Origin: Neisseria sp.
Lineage (GTDB): Bacteria; Pseudomonadota; Gammaproteobacteria; Burkholderiales; Neisseriaceae
DNA: 64,000 bases
Assembly (NCBI GenBank): GCA_030538415.1
Contig: JAUNTY010000006.1
Location: 1-64,000, forward strand
Direction of reading: 5' to 3'
This document shows, in pieces, positions 42,156 through 51,566 of this stretch (its first letter is position 1; each line of letters begins with the position of its first letter). The position numbers were made by a program, and so were the translations under genes. Under the pieces are notes generated by a model that was not told where the DNA came from, did no database searches, and saw nothing but the letters and a program-made list of their open reading frames with translations.

Positions 42156-43304
42156 TCAGGCTTTGCCCCACACTTCTTCGGCGATGTCGCGGATAAAGGC
42201 GAGTTTCTGCCATTGTTCTTCTTCGCTCAACACGTTGCCTTCTTCGGTGGAGGCAAAGCCGCATTGCGGGCTGAGGCATAATTGGTTGATGTCTACATAT
42301 TGAGCCGCTTCTTGAATGCGCTCGATGATTTCGTTTTTGTCTTCCAAGTCGCCTGATTTGGAAGTGACCAAGCCCAACACCACTTGTTGGTCTTTGATGA
42401 AGCGCAGCGGTTTGAAGTCGCCGGCGCGGTCGCTGTCGTATTCGAGGTAGAAGCCGTCGACGTGGCAGCCGCCGAAGAGGGTTTCGGCCACCGGCTCGTA
42501 GCCGCCGCTGGAAAACCAGGTGGAGCGGAAATTGCCGCGGCAGATGTGCATGGTAATCGCCATGTCTTCAGGCGCGGCGGCGCGGATGTCGTTGAGCATT
42601 TTCACATAATCGCGGGCGGTTTGGTCGACGTCGGTGCCTTGCGAAGCGTAGAGCGCGCGCTTTTCTTCGGAGCAGAATTCGCCCCACGAGGTGTCGTCCA
42701 GTTGCAGGTTGCGGCAGCCGAGGTCGTAAAACGCTTTGACGGCTTTGATGTAGGCGGCGGTAATGTCGGCCAGCAATACGTCGTTTTTACCGGCATAGCG
42801 TTCAATCAGCTGCGGGTTGGCGGTGCGCACGCAGGTAATCAGGTGCAGCATGCTGGGCGAGGGGATGGTGAATTTCACCGGGTAGCCTGCGGCTTCTTCT
42901 TGCAGCGCGCGGTAGTGTTCCAAAAACGGATGCACGTTCGGCCATTCGATTTTGTCGATGATTTTGAGGGTGACGGGGCGGTGCATGTGTGCCTGGAATG
43001 TGGTGTTGTATTCGGCCACTTCTTCCAGCTCCACGCCGATGAGTTCGAACAGAAAATCAAGATGCCACCAGGTGCGGCGGAATTCGCCGTCGGTCACGGC
43101 GGGCAGGCCGACTTGTTTTTGGCTGTCGATCAGCTTGCGGATTTCCGCGCTTTCGACGCTGTGCAGCTCGTCAACGCTGCAGTCGCCGCAGGCGCATTGG
43201 CGGCGTGCTTGCTTGAGCGCATCGGGGCGCAGGAAGCTGCCGACGATGTCGAAGCGGTAGGGTGCGCGGGTGCGCGGTTCGGCGGTGGGGAAGAGTTTGC
43301 TCAT
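42156..43304 (-). CDS. MetE-like cobalamin-independent methionine synthase family protein (YxjG/YxjH type)
   Basis: 382 residues, about the C-terminal half of MetE. It has FDIVGSFLRPDAL near the N-terminus, TDGEFRRTWWHLDF, the QLDDTSW segment at 201-207, MHICRGN with His253 and Cys255, and a terminal SPQCGFAST, together giving the zinc-thiolate site of the family. Members of this short form transfer methyl groups to homocysteine or act in methylthio-compound recycling, so the donor is uncertain. ACAAGGACAAC lies before the ATG. Monocistronic, with no SAM or B12 riboswitch seen in the 60 bp leader. Confidence 0.88.
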   Translation of the reverse strand: MSKLFPTAEPRTRAPYRFDIVGSFLRPDALKQARRQCACGDCSVDELHSVESAEIRKLIDSQKQVGLPAVTDGEFRRTWWHLDFLFELIGVELEEVAEYNTTFQAHMHRPVTLKIIDKIEWPNVHPFLEHYRALQEEAAGYPVKFTIPSPSMLHLITCVRTANPQLIERYAGKNDVLLADITAAYIKAVKAFYDLGCRNLQLDDTSWGEFCSEEKRALYASQGTDVDQTARDYVKMLNDIRAAAPEDMAITMHICRGNFRSTWFSSGGYEPVAETLFGGCHVDGFYLEYDSDRAGDFKPLRFIKDQQVVLGLVTSKSGDLEDKNEIIERIQEAAQYVDINQLCLSPQCGFASTEEGNVLSEEEQWQKLAFIRDIAEEVWGKA

Positions 43305-43370
43305 GGCGTTGTCCTTGTGGCTGCAACAGTTTTGATTATCGTAAAATTATAGCATACAACCATGCATGAA

Positions 43371-43403
43371 AAGGCCGTCTGAACGCGTTCAGACGGCCTT
43401 TGC
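43371..43403 (-). terminator. paired-uptake-sequence terminator of ppc
   Basis: AAAGGCCGTCTGAACGC and its perfect inverse without a loop, just past the ppc stop. Confidence 0.7.
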
Positions 43404-43416
43404 CGGTCGGATAATA

Positions 43417-46119
43417 TCAGCCGGTGTTGCGCAAGCCCTGTGCCACACCGTTGATGGTGAGGTGTACCATTTGCAGCAGGTGCGGGTTTTCCGGGTCTTT
43501 GCGCAGGGCTTTGAGCAGGGCGACTTGCAGGCTGCCGAGCGCATTGAGGTAGGGGATGCGCAAGGCCAGCGAGCGGGCGAGGGTGCGGTTGTCGGAGAGC
43601 AGCTCTTCGGTTTGCAGGATGTTCAGAAGCGCGCGGCGGCTTTTCAGATACTCGGCTTGAATCATGCTGAAAATGGCGGCGGCTTTTTCGGGTGACTCGC
43701 TCAGGCCGGCATATTTTTCCGCCAACGTGAGGTCGGTTTTCGCCATCACCTGCTCCATGTTCGACAGCATGGCCTGGAAGAAGGGGTTGCTTTGCGCATG
43801 GGTTTGCAAGGCTTTCAGACGGCCTGCATCTTCGGCGCACAAGGCTTCCACGGCGCTGCCGAAGCCATACCAGGCGGGCAGCATCAGGCGGTTTTGCGTC
43901 CACGAGAATACCCACGGGATCGCGCGCAAATCCTGAATCCGCGCCAGCGTTTTGCGGCTGGCGGGGCGGCTGCCGAGGTTGAGGGTGGCGATTTCCTGAA
44001 TCGGGCTGGTTTGCAGGAAATAGTCGATGAAATCGGGATGGGTAATTAGCGCGCGGTAATGGGCAAACGCGCTGTCGGACAAGGCCTGCATCAATTCGTG
44101 GTCGGGGTCTTGCTGTTCGGTCAAAAGGCTGGCTTCCAACGTGGCCGCCACCAGCGTTTCCAGATTGCGGCGGGCGTTGCCGGCATCGGCATATTTGGCG
44201 GTGATGACTTCGCCCTGCTCGGTGATGCGGATTTGCCCGGCCACGCTGCCTGCGGGTTGGGCGATGATGGCCTGGTAAGAGGGGCCGCCGCCGCGGCCGA
44301 CGCTGCCGCCGCGGCCGTGAAACAGGCGCATGCGCACGTTGAAGCGTTTGAACAATTCGACCAGCCCCAATTCGGCCTGATACAAGCCCCACGAGCTGGT
44401 GACGTAGCCGCCGTCTTTGTTGGAATCGGAATAGCCGAGCATGATTTCCTGGATATTGCCGCGGCTGGCGAGCAAATCCTGATACCAGGGCAGGCCGAGC
44501 ATGGTCTCCATCACCGGGCAGGCATTTTCCAGCGCTTCGATGGTTTCAAACAAAGGCACGATGTTCAGACGGCTTACCGGTTTGCCGTTTTCCAGCACCA
44601 GCAGGCCGCTTTCTTTCAGCAACAAGGCAAGGGTGAGCAAATCGCTGGCCTGCTCGGCATTGGAAATGATGCTTTGGTTGATGGCCTGTTCGCCCAGCTC
44701 GTTTTTGATTTTGCGCGCTTCGTTGAAAATGGCCAATTCGTGTTCGGCGGCTTCGCTGTAGCTGATGTAGCGATTGTAGAGCGGGCGCTGGTTGTGCAGC
44801 TCGCGCAACAACACGCTTTGTTTTTCCTGCTCGCTCAAGGCCGCGTAGTCTTCCAGACCGGCGTGGCGGAACAATTCGGCCACCACTTCGGCATGTTTGC
44901 CGCCGTGTTGGCGCAAATCGAGCGGCATCATGAAGAAGCCGAACAGCGAGGCGGTGCGGACCAAGTCGGCGATGCGGGCATCGGCCAGCGCGGCGCTGCC
45001 GTTGTCGCGCAGCGATTGTTGCAGGGTTTTCAGGTCGGCAATAAAGCTTGCGGCATCGGGGTAAGGCTCGGCGAGGCCGAAGCGGCAGCCGAGAGTGAGG
45101 CCGATTTCGCGGCCTTTGGCAATCAGGCGCGCCATGATGTGGGCGATGGCACGGCGGTAGGGCTCTTCTTCGTGGGCGATTTCGGTGTCGGGCGATTGCG
45201 CCGACAGATGCAGCACCGCTTCACTCACCCGCACACGGCGGATCGAGAGCGGCAAATCCTGATACAGCTCGGCCAGCTGCTTGCGGTAATAGTGGAACAC
45301 GGTGTCGGCATGGCGGGTGAAGGCGTGGCGCAGCGTGTCGGCGGATACAAACGGGTTGCCGTCGCGGTCGCCGCCGATCCAGCCGCCCACTTGCAGCAGG
45401 TTGGGCACGTTGATGCCCGGCCAGGCCGTCTGAAACTGCTGTTCGACGCTGCGGTAAAGCTTGGGCAGCGCCTGGAAAAAGCTGAGCGGGAAAATCGACA
45501 CACCGTTGTTGATTTCGTCTTTGACGGTGATTTTGAAATGGCGGGTTTCGCTGGTCTGCCACAGAGCCAGCAGCGTTGCCTCCACTTCGCGGCTCAGCTC
45601 GGCCAAGGCTTCTTCGCTGGCGCAATATTCGCGTTGCGGCAGCAGCGCGCGGATGCGGCGGTGGAAATTGAGCGTGGCCTGGCGCTGCACTTCGGTGGGA
45701 TGGGCGGTGAGCACGGCGGCGATGTGGGTGTGGTCGAGCTGCGCCTGCACCGCCTCTGCATTCAGCCCCACCGCCTGAATCCGGCGCACGGTTTCGGCCA
45801 GGCTGCCTTCGATGGCGCTGTGGCCGGCGCTTTCGTGAATCTGGCGGCGGCGCTCGTGGTGCACGTCTTCGGCGATGTTGAGCATTTGCGCAAACAGGCC
45901 GCAGGCGAGAATCAGGTTTTGCGTTTGCGATTCGTTCAACTCGGGCAGTAGCGCTTCAATGTTGTTGCCGCCGTGGTCGTCGCGGGCGATGGCCTTGATG
46001 GCGTTGAGCACGGTGTCGGTGGTTTCGTTTTGCAACAGATTGAACAGCGCGCGGGTGAGGAATTCGGCGTCGGCGGCGAGCGGGGCGTCTTTGGGATTGT
46101 TGAGGATGTGGAGCTGCAT
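43417..46119 (-). CDS. ppc: phosphoenolpyruvate carboxylase
   Basis: 900 residues, a full-length bacterial PEPC. It carboxylates PEP to oxaloacetate to refill the TCA cycle. The catalytic His lies in [12 protein letters not shown] (His140). [14 protein letters not shown] and the glycine loop [16 protein letters not shown] are intact. [11 protein letters not shown] and the C-terminal QxxRNTG end match the family, where the final Gly closes the active site. Monocistronic. A 630-residue ORF on the opposite strand is a codon-bias shadow. Confidence 0.98.
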   Translation of the reverse strand: MQLHILNNPKDAPLAADAEFLTRALFNLLQNETTDTVLNAIKAIARDDHGGNNIEALLPELNESQTQNLILACGLFAQMLNIAEDVHHERRRQIHESAGHSAIEGSLAETVRRIQAVGLNAEAVQAQLDHTHIAAVLTAHPTEVQRQATLNFHRRIRALLPQREYCASEEALAELSREVEATLLALWQTSETRHFKITVKDEINNGVSIFPLSFFQALPKLYRSVEQQFQTAWPGINVPNLLQVGGWIGGDRDGNPFVSADTLRHAFTRHADTVFHYYRKQLAELYQDLPLSIRRVRVSEAVLHLSAQSPDTEIAHEEEPYRRAIAHIMARLIAKGREIGLTLGCRFGLAEPYPDAASFIADLKTLQQSLRDNGSAALADARIADLVRTASLFGFFMMPLDLRQHGGKHAEVVAELFRHAGLEDYAALSEQEKQSVLLRELHNQRPLYNRYISYSEAAEHELAIFNEARKIKNELGEQAINQSIISNAEQASDLLTLALLLKESGLLVLENGKPVSRLNIVPLFETIEALENACPVMETMLGLPWYQDLLASRGNIQEIMLGYSDSNKDGGYVTSSWGLYQAELGLVELFKRFNVRMRLFHGRGGSVGRGGGPSYQAIIAQPAGSVAGQIRITEQGEVITAKYADAGNARRNLETLVAATLEASLLTEQQDPDHELMQALSDSAFAHYRALITHPDFIDYFLQTSPIQEIATLNLGSRPASRKTLARIQDLRAIPWVFSWTQNRLMLPAWYGFGSAVEALCAEDAGRLKALQTHAQSNPFFQAMLSNMEQVMAKTDLTLAEKYAGLSESPEKAAAIFSMIQAEYLKSRRALLNILQTEELLSDNRTLARSLALRIPYLNALGSLQVALLKALRKDPENPHLLQMVHLTINGVAQGLRNTG

Positions 46120-46349
46120 GGTTTTCTCGTTTCAAGGAATAAAAGAAGGTGTCCGGGCATTTGGGGCGCGGTTTGCGCAGCAAGTTTGCGAAGCTTGCAT
46201 AGAAGCTATCAGAAGCGGGCGGAAATGACAACAATGTAATCGGATGTAGTGTGTTACGGATTGATTTGCGTAAACATTTATTGATTAAAATCATTTAATT
46301 ATTGCAGAGGCCGTCTGAAAAACAGAATGTGTTTTTATGTAAATGAATA

Positions 46350-46457
46350 TATAGTCGGAGAAATGAGATTCTGATACAAGGCGGCGAGCCGCAGACAGTA
46401 CAGGTAGTACGACAAGGTGAGCCAACGCCGTAGCAGAAACTCATTTCTCCGACTATA
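46350..46457. repeat. Correia-type repeat, short form
   Basis: TATAGTCGGAGAAATGAG and CTCATTTCTCCGACTATA form a perfect inverted pair. It is almost identical in sequence to the copy at 41710. Confidence 0.88.
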
Positions 46458-46462
46458 GAGAA

Positions 46463-46492
46463 AAGGCCGTCTGAAAGCGTTCAGACGGCCTC
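46463..46492 (-). terminator. paired-uptake-sequence terminator of the siderophore ABC genes
   Basis: AAGGCCGTCTGAAAGC faces its inverse, 24 bp past the ATPase stop. Confidence 0.7.
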
Positions 46493-46515
46493 GGTTGATG
46501 CTTGGGCTGCTCCCG

Positions 46516-47274
46516 TTACACGTGGTGTACCACCAGTTTTTTGCCTTCGTAATCGAGCACGGCCACATCCATGTCGAATAATTCGCGGATGCGGCGGGGG
46601 GTGAATATTTCATCGGGCGAGCCGGTGAAGACCACTTTGCCGTTTTGCATGGCAATGATGTGGTCGGCATAGGCGGCGGCCTGGTTGATGTCGTGCAACA
46701 CCACCACGGTGGTGCGGTTGTGCTCGTGGGTGAGGCGGTGCAGGAGCTGCATCAGGTTGCGGGCGTAATACATGTCGAGATTGTTTAGCGGCTCGTCGAG
46801 CAGCACGTAATCGGTGCTTTGGCAAAACACCATCGCAATCATGGCGCGTTGGCGTTGGCCGCCGGAAAGCTCGGTGAGGTAGCGCTCGGCCAGCGGCTCG
46901 AGCTGGAATTCTTTCAGGGCTTCGGCGACGATTTGGCGGTCGGTTTCTTGCGGCCGCCCTTGGTGATAAGGATAACGGCCGAACATCAGCAAATCGCGCA
47001 CCGAAATACGGCTGTGGATGCTGTTTTCCTGGGTGAGGATGGCCAAGGTGCGCGCCAGCTCAGTGGTGGGCGTGGCGGCAATGCTTTTGCCGTCGTAGCT
47101 GATGTTGCCGTGGGCGAGCGGTTGCAGCCGCGCCATCAGCGAGAGCAGGGTGGATTTGCCCGCGCCGTTGGGGCCGATCAGCGCGGTGATGCCGCCCGCC
47201 GGAATCTCCAGATTGACATCGTCTAAAATGGTTTGGCTGCCGATTTGATGGCTGACGTTTTCAATTTTAATCAT
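46516..47274 (-). CDS. iron-siderophore ABC transporter ATPase
   Basis: 252 residues from MIKIENVSHQIG. The ORF extends to 47697 but the extra part overlaps the permease gene. Walker A GPNGAGKST is at 34-42, signature LSGGQRQR at 136-143, Walker B VLLDEP at 157-162, and the His switch is in VVLHDINQAA. FGRYPYHQGR is typical of the FecE/FepC/CeuD group. It powers ferric-siderophore import across the inner membrane. Its ATG overlaps the stop of the preceding permease. It is equivalent to the ATPase of the neisserial fet system. Confidence 0.92.
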   Translation of the reverse strand: MIKIENVSHQIGSQTILDDVNLEIPAGGITALIGPNGAGKSTLLSLMARLQPLAHGNISYDGKSIAATPTTELARTLAILTQENSIHSRISVRDLLMFGRYPYHQGRPQETDRQIVAEALKEFQLEPLAERYLTELSGGQRQRAMIAMVFCQSTDYVLLDEPLNNLDMYYARNLMQLLHRLTHEHNRTTVVVLHDINQAAAYADHIIAMQNGKVVFTGSPDEIFTPRRIRELFDMDVAVLDYEGKKLVVHHV

Positions 47275-48233
47275 GCTTGTTTTTTCCGCAAAATCAGATA
47301 CAGGAATACCAGGCCGCCGACGAATTCGACCACCACGCTCAACACGGCCTGCATACTCAAAACGTGTTCGAAAATGGTTTGGCCGCCCACCAACAGGATG
47401 GCCGCGACTAAAAACGACATCGGCAGACGGATGCTGTGGCGCAGGGTGGCGGTGAAATGGTTGGCGAGCGCGCAAACGAGCAGGCCGAAGAAGCTGACCG
47501 GATAGCCGAACGGCCCCACCAGCGCGGTGGACGTCGCCACCAGAATGGCAATCCATACGAGAATCCACAAGGTGTTGCGCTGATAATGGATGCCGAGGTT
47601 GATGGTTTGGTCGCGGCCGAGCAGATGCACATCCAAGCGGTGGCGTTCGCGCCAAATCAGCACCATGCTTAACAGCACCACCATCAATGCAGGCCACAAC
47701 AAACCGCGGTTAAACGAATTGAACGAGGCATAGGAAAAGGCTTGCGCCACCGCGAATTCTTCCGGGTCGATCAGCCGCTGCAACAGGCTGGTGATGCTGC
47801 GGAAGAAAATGCCGAAAATCACGCCGATGAGAATCATCCGCGCCAAATCGCGGCCGCCCTGACGCAGCAATACCTGAAACAGCAGCAGCGAGCCAAACAG
47901 CATCACCACCAATTCGCCGCCGAATTTCAGCGTGGGATCAAACTGGGCGTAGCTCATGCTGCCGAACACCACCACCATCAGCGTTTGCAGAAACACATAC
48001 ATAGTGTCGAAACCCAACAGCGACGGCGTGAGAATCGGATTGTGGGTCAGCGTTTGAAACAACATCGTCGATACGCCGATGGAATAGGCCACCAGCAAAA
48101 TCGCCAGCAGCTTGGTGCCGCGCAGAGGCAATACGAAATCCCAGTTGCCGTGGGCATTGAGGGTCATAAACAGCGCGCAACTCACAAGCAGCAGCGCAAA
48201 AGCCAGCAGCAGGTTTCTTTTTTCAGACGGCAT
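47271..48233 (-). CDS. iron-siderophore ABC transporter permease, second subunit (FecCD family)
   Basis: 320 residues with about nine or ten membrane helices. GVSTMLFQTLTHNPILTPSLLGFDTMYVF carries the FecCD signature around the NP-ltP-slLG segment. ATSTALVGPFGYPVSFFGLLVCALANH is the region that contacts the ATPase. It resembles the CeuC/YclO branch, with a T-x-x-x-FQ-x-L motif instead of G-x-x-xQ in classic FecC. It overlaps the first permease by 11 bp and the ATPase by 4 bp, so all three are co-translated. Confidence 0.9.
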   Translation of the reverse strand: MPSEKRNLLLAFALLLVSCALFMTLNAHGNWDFVLPLRGTKLLAILLVAYSIGVSTMLFQTLTHNPILTPSLLGFDTMYVFLQTLMVVVFGSMSYAQFDPTLKFGGELVVMLFGSLLLFQVLLRQGGRDLARMILIGVIFGIFFRSITSLLQRLIDPEEFAVAQAFSYASFNSFNRGLLWPALMVVLLSMVLIWRERHRLDVHLLGRDQTINLGIHYQRNTLWILVWIAILVATSTALVGPFGYPVSFFGLLVCALANHFTATLRHSIRLPMSFLVAAILLVGGQTIFEHVLSMQAVLSVVVEFVGGLVFLYLILRKKQA

Positions 48234-49191
48234 GGGCAGGCTTCCTCATCAACAACCACAAAAACAACACCGTGCCCAACACGCCGAACACCGTCGACAC
48301 CGGAATCTCAAACGGATAGCGGATCACCCGGCCGATGATGTCGCACAACAACACCATCGCCGCGCCGAGCAGCGCCACCGACGGCAGGCTCTGGCGCAGC
48401 TTGTCGCCCATCAGGCGGCTGACGATATTGGGCACCACCAGCCCGATAAACGGAATGCTGCCCACCGTCACCACCACCAGCGAAGTAATCAGCGCCACAA
48501 TCACCAGGCTCACCCACAAAATCGTGCGGCGGTTCAGCCCCAGATTTACGCTCACCGTTTCGCCGAGGCCGAGAATGGTGAGCTGGTCGGCAATAAAATA
48601 GGCCGCCAACGCCAGTATGCCCGCCAGCCACAGCAATTCGTAACGCCCCAGCAACACCCCCGAAAAATCGCCCTGATGCCACACGCTCAGCATTTGCAGG
48701 GTTTCGGTTTCGTAAGCGACAAACACCGTGGCCGATTCGATGATACTGCCGAAAATAATCCCCACCAAAGGCACCATCAATTGGGCGGTCGGCGGCAGGC
48801 GGCGGATCAGCAGCATAAACACCAACATCCCCGTCATCGCCGCCACCGAAGCCGCGGTCATCTTCAGCATCAGCGAAGCAGCGGGAAAAAACAGCGCCAT
48901 CATCAACAGGCCGAACGAAGCGCTCTGCGTCGCCCCCACCATCGAAGGCTCGATAAAGCGGTTTTTCATCAGAATCTGCAACATCATGCCCGCCACCGCC
49001 ATTGACGCGCCCGTGAGCACAATCGCAAATGTGCGCGGCAGGCGGCTGGTGAACAGCAGCTGCCATTCGTCGGACATATTGAAAAGATTGCGCCAACTGA
49101 AATCGGCCACGCCGATGGAAAGGCTGACTGCAAACAGCAGCGCCAATGCGGCGAGGCTGAAAAGGTTGAGTGAGGAGACTTTGCGTAACAT
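48223..49191 (-). CDS. iron-siderophore ABC transporter permease, first subunit (FecCD family)
   Basis: 322 residues from MLRKVSSLNLF. A TTG at 49206 would add five residues. Multiple membrane helices. RLPRTFAIVLTGASMAVAGMMLQILMKNRFIEPSMVG matches the conserved FecCD N-terminal stretch. GSIPFIGLVVPNIVSRLMG is the ATPase-coupling loop region. It forms a heterodimeric channel with the next gene. It is separated from the binding-protein gene by about 1 kb of repeats, whereas relatives keep these genes adjacent. No obvious Fur box is seen just upstream. Confidence 0.9.
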   Translation of the reverse strand: MLRKVSSLNLFSLAALALLFAVSLSIGVADFSWRNLFNMSDEWQLLFTSRLPRTFAIVLTGASMAVAGMMLQILMKNRFIEPSMVGATQSASFGLLMMALFFPAASLMLKMTAASVAAMTGMLVFMLLIRRLPPTAQLMVPLVGIIFGSIIESATVFVAYETETLQMLSVWHQGDFSGVLLGRYELLWLAGILALAAYFIADQLTILGLGETVSVNLGLNRRTILWVSLVIVALITSLVVVTVGSIPFIGLVVPNIVSRLMGDKLRQSLPSVALLGAAMVLLCDIIGRVIRYPFEIPVSTVFGVLGTVLFLWLLMRKPAHAV

Positions 49192-49209
49192 GGAAAATTT
49201 CTGCAAACG

Positions 49210-49874
49210 GGTTGGGTTTCAGACGGCCTTCAAACTGCCGTAGCGTGGGCTCTGCCAGCGAAACAGTGCAGGCTGTCTGAAAAGAACGACATAAAATCAA
49301 TCAACAACGTGGGCGGAGCCTACGCTTTCGGCTTTGCCGAATCGGTTTCAGACGGCCTTCAAACCGATGCAATCGTAGCGTGGGATCTGCCCGCGAAATA
49401 GCATAGGCCGTCTGAAAATAACGGCATCAAAATCAATCAACAACGTGGGCGTAGCCCACGCTACCGGCTTGACCGAATCGGTTTCAGACGGTCTTCAAAC
49501 CGATGCAATCGTAGCGTGGGCTCCGCCCGCGAAACCGCACAGGCCGTCTGAAAATAACGGCATCAAAATCAATCAACAACGTGGGCGTAGCCCACGCTAC
49601 CGGCTTGACCGAATCGGTTTCAGACGGTCTTCAAACCGATGCAATCGTAGCGTGGGCTCCGCCCGCGAAACCGCACAGGCCGTCTGAAAATAACAGCATC
49701 AAAATCAATCAATAACGTGGCGGAATCCACGCCACCGACTTGACCGAATCGGTTTCAGACGGCCTTCAAACCGATGCAGCCGTAGCGTGGGTTCTGCCCG
49801 CGAAACCGCACAGGCCGTCTGAAAATAACGGCATAAAAATCAATCGATAACGTGGGCGTAGCCCACGCTACCGG
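49210..49874. repeat. tandem array of ~136 bp units
   Basis: The phrase CATAAAATCAATCAACAACG (or a close variant) recurs at about 49290, 49425, 49561, 49697 and 49832, giving periods of 135-136 bp. Each unit contains a GTAGCGTGGGC half, an inverted CGTGGGCGTAGCCCACGCTAC palindrome, a GGCCGTCTGAA and a TTTCAGACGGYC uptake-sequence half. Two middle units are almost identical over a full period. There is no ORF and no spacer-like variation. Confidence 0.85.
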
Positions 49875-49893
49875 CCATATTTATTTTCAGGCC

Positions 49894-50114
49894 GAGACTT
49901 TTGCAAAATTCCTTTGTTCGTCGCACCCGCGCAGGCGGGTGCCCAGTCTGAAGCAACGCTTCAGCTCAAACCCACCAGCTCTGAAAGTGCACAACATTTT
50001 GATTTTTATAGTTTCTTTTGAAATCATAAAAAAATAGATAAACAAGCAAAGCTGTGCTTTGCACTGGGCACCCGCCTGCGCGGGTGCGACAATGTGCTTT
50101 TTTGCAAAGGTCTC
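49894..50114. repeat. MITE-like element inserted in the tandem array (221 bp)
   Basis: GAGACTTTTGCAAAATT to TTTTTTGCAAAGGTCTC, with the standard GCGCAGGCGGGTGCCC palindromes. Array sequence (GGCCGTCTGAAAATAACGG and the CGTGGGCATAGCCCACGCTAC palindrome) resumes on its right up to 50175. Confidence 0.82.
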
Positions 50115-50205
50115 AGGCCGTCTGAAAATAACGGTATAAAATCAATCGACGACGTGGGCATAGCCCACGCTACCCGCTACTGTCTCAGGCCGTCTGAAAA
50201 AGCAG

Positions 50206-50237
50206 AAACACAGAAGCCTGCCCAGGCGTTCTGTGTT
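50206..50237 (-). terminator. intrinsic terminator of the binding-protein gene
   Basis: AAACACAGAA and TTCTGTGTTT pair, with an inner GCCTG/CAGGC stem. On the minus strand CTGCTTTTT follows. Confidence 0.75.
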
Positions 50238-50250
50238 TGCCGAAGCCGCT

Positions 50251-51219
50251 TTATTTGGCCGCTTCAAACGCTTCGCGCACCTGCGCGGTGGCGTTCAAAA
50301 GCTGTTGTGCGCCGCCCGCGGCCAGATAGTTTTCCGGCAGCAGGTAAACCACTTGGCCTTTCTGCCATGCGGTGGTGCCGGTAACCAGCGGGTTGTCCAA
50401 TACTTTTTGCGCCGCTTCGCCGTCTTCACCGATGGCGGAGCTGCGGTCGAGCACAAACAGCCAGTCGGGGTTGCGCTGTTTGATGTATTCGAAGGTAATC
50501 GGCTGGCCGTGGCTGCCTTCCTTGATGTTGTCGTCAACCGGCGGTACGCCCACGTCGCGGTGAATCCAGCCGAAACGCGAATCGGGGCCGAAAGCCGACA
50601 TCTTGCCGCCGTTGACCAGAATAATCAGCCCGTTGCCCTTGCCTTCCGCCGCTGCTTTGGCGGCTACGAAGGCATCGTCGATTTCTTGTTTCAAGGCCGC
50701 CGCTTCGGTTTCCTTGCCGAAGATTTTGGCAAAGGCATCAATGCGCGCTTCGGTGCTTTCGCGCATTTTGGTGGTGTCGGCGGTCATCTCGATGGTGGGC
50801 GCGAGCTGGCCGAGTTGCTCGAATGCTTTGGCGGTGCGCGAGCCGGTGATGATCAATTGCGGCTGGAAGGCATTGAGGGCTTCGTAATCCGGCTCAAACA
50901 GCGTGCCGACGGTTTTCATGTTTTGGCTGGCGTCTTTGAGGTAGTCGAGGCGCACATTGCTGGTGGTCGCGCCAACCGGCACGCCGAGTTTGGTGAGGGT
51001 GTCGAGCATGCCCCAGTCGTATACGGCGATGCGTTCGGGATGGGCGGGTACGCCGGCTTCGCCGCGGGCGGTTTCTACCGTCACACTGCCTGCATTTTCG
51101 GCGACCGCCGCGCTCACGGCCGAAGCGGCCTGCGGGTCGGCGGCGGTTTGGTTTTGTTGCGAACAGGCAGCCAGCGCGGCGGCACAGCAAAGGGCGAAAG
51201 CGGTTTTGCGTAACATCAT
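50251..51219 (-). CDS. ferric-siderophore-binding lipoprotein (FetB/CeuE-like)
   Basis: 322 residues from MMLRKTAFALCC, chosen because AGGAG lies 10 bp upstream. An ATG at 51228 would be 1 bp from it. Lipobox LAAC gives Cys19. The mature chain is a type III periplasmic binding protein: HPERIAVYDWGMLDTLTKLGVPV, TVGTLFEPDYEALNAFQPQLIITGSRTA, and the C-terminal DWLFVLDRSSAIGED are close to FetB/CeuE, which bind ferric catecholates such as enterobactin breakdown products. It is transcribed from a likely Fur-controlled promoter at about 51505, with a mosaic Correia repeat lying between promoter and start. It has its own terminator, then the repeat array. Confidence 0.9.
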   Translation of the reverse strand: MMLRKTAFALCCAAALAACSQQNQTAADPQAASAVSAAVAENAGSVTVETARGEAGVPAHPERIAVYDWGMLDTLTKLGVPVGATTSNVRLDYLKDASQNMKTVGTLFEPDYEALNAFQPQLIITGSRTAKAFEQLGQLAPTIEMTADTTKMRESTEARIDAFAKIFGKETEAAALKQEIDDAFVAAKAAAEGKGNGLIILVNGGKMSAFGPDSRFGWIHRDVGVPPVDDNIKEGSHGQPITFEYIKQRNPDWLFVLDRSSAIGEDGEAAQKVLDNPLVTGTTAWQKGQVVYLLPENYLAAGGAQQLLNATAQVREAFEAAK

Positions 51220-51270
51220 GTTGCACATTCTCCTAGTAGGTGGAAATCAGAAAGAGGCCGTCTGAAAAAG

Positions 51271-51474
51271 TATAGTCATTTAAATTTGATTGGATACAGC
51301 GTTGCTACGCCCGGCTCAAAGAGGGGGCTTGACTAAGCTGCTGAAGCAGCAAGTCCGCCGCCCCGTACTATAGTCGTTTCAATTTAGCTTGATACAGCGT
51401 TGCTGCGCCTTGCCGTACTATTTGTACTGTCTGCGGCTTGCTGCCTTGTCTCAAACCAAATTTATTCGACTATA
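51271..51474. repeat. mosaic full-length Correia-type repeat
   Basis: The outer ends (TATAGTCATTTAAATTTG... and ...CAAATTTATTCGACTATA) match. The internal long block is present. Then, at CCCCGTACTA, a second left half starts (TATAGTCGTTTCAATTTAG) and continues through a normal core to the outer right end. Confidence 0.82.
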
Positions 51475-51504
51475 CAAACAACCGTTTCAGACGGCATTTC
51501 ATAG

Positions 51505-51525
51505 TGATAATGGTTATCTTTCATT
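51505..51525 (-). promoter_or_regulatory. putative Fur box upstream of the binding-protein gene
   Basis: TGATAATGGTTATCTTTCAT resembles the Fur consensus (GATAATGATAATCATTATC), with GATAAT and ATTATC-like halves. It sits in the gap between the reductase gene and the binding-protein gene. Confidence 0.55.
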
Positions 51526-51566
51526 TTGACACAAGACGGTCATAAAATCCAGTCTGCGGGCGATTT

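Larger units (their letters stand above)
46120..46515. other. intergenic region upstream of ppc
   Basis: About 400 bp with a short AT-rich stretch (46230-46350) that probably contains the ppc promoter, a Correia element, and an uptake-sequence hairpin. No gene is seen. Confidence 0.5.

Noticed and set aside
44059..45951. 630-residue ORF on the plus strand
   Set aside because: Exactly antisense to ppc, low-complexity Gly/Ala/Val composition from GC-rich codon bias, no motif or ribosome binding site.
47275..47697. N-terminal extension of the siderophore ATPase ORF
   Set aside because: It overlaps the second permease in another frame. The ATG at 47274 overlaps the permease stop and gives the normal ATPase length.
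49290..49874. Possible CRISPR array
   Set aside because: Units are 136 bp with no unique spacers and contain uptake sequences and palindromes. No cas gene is nearby.
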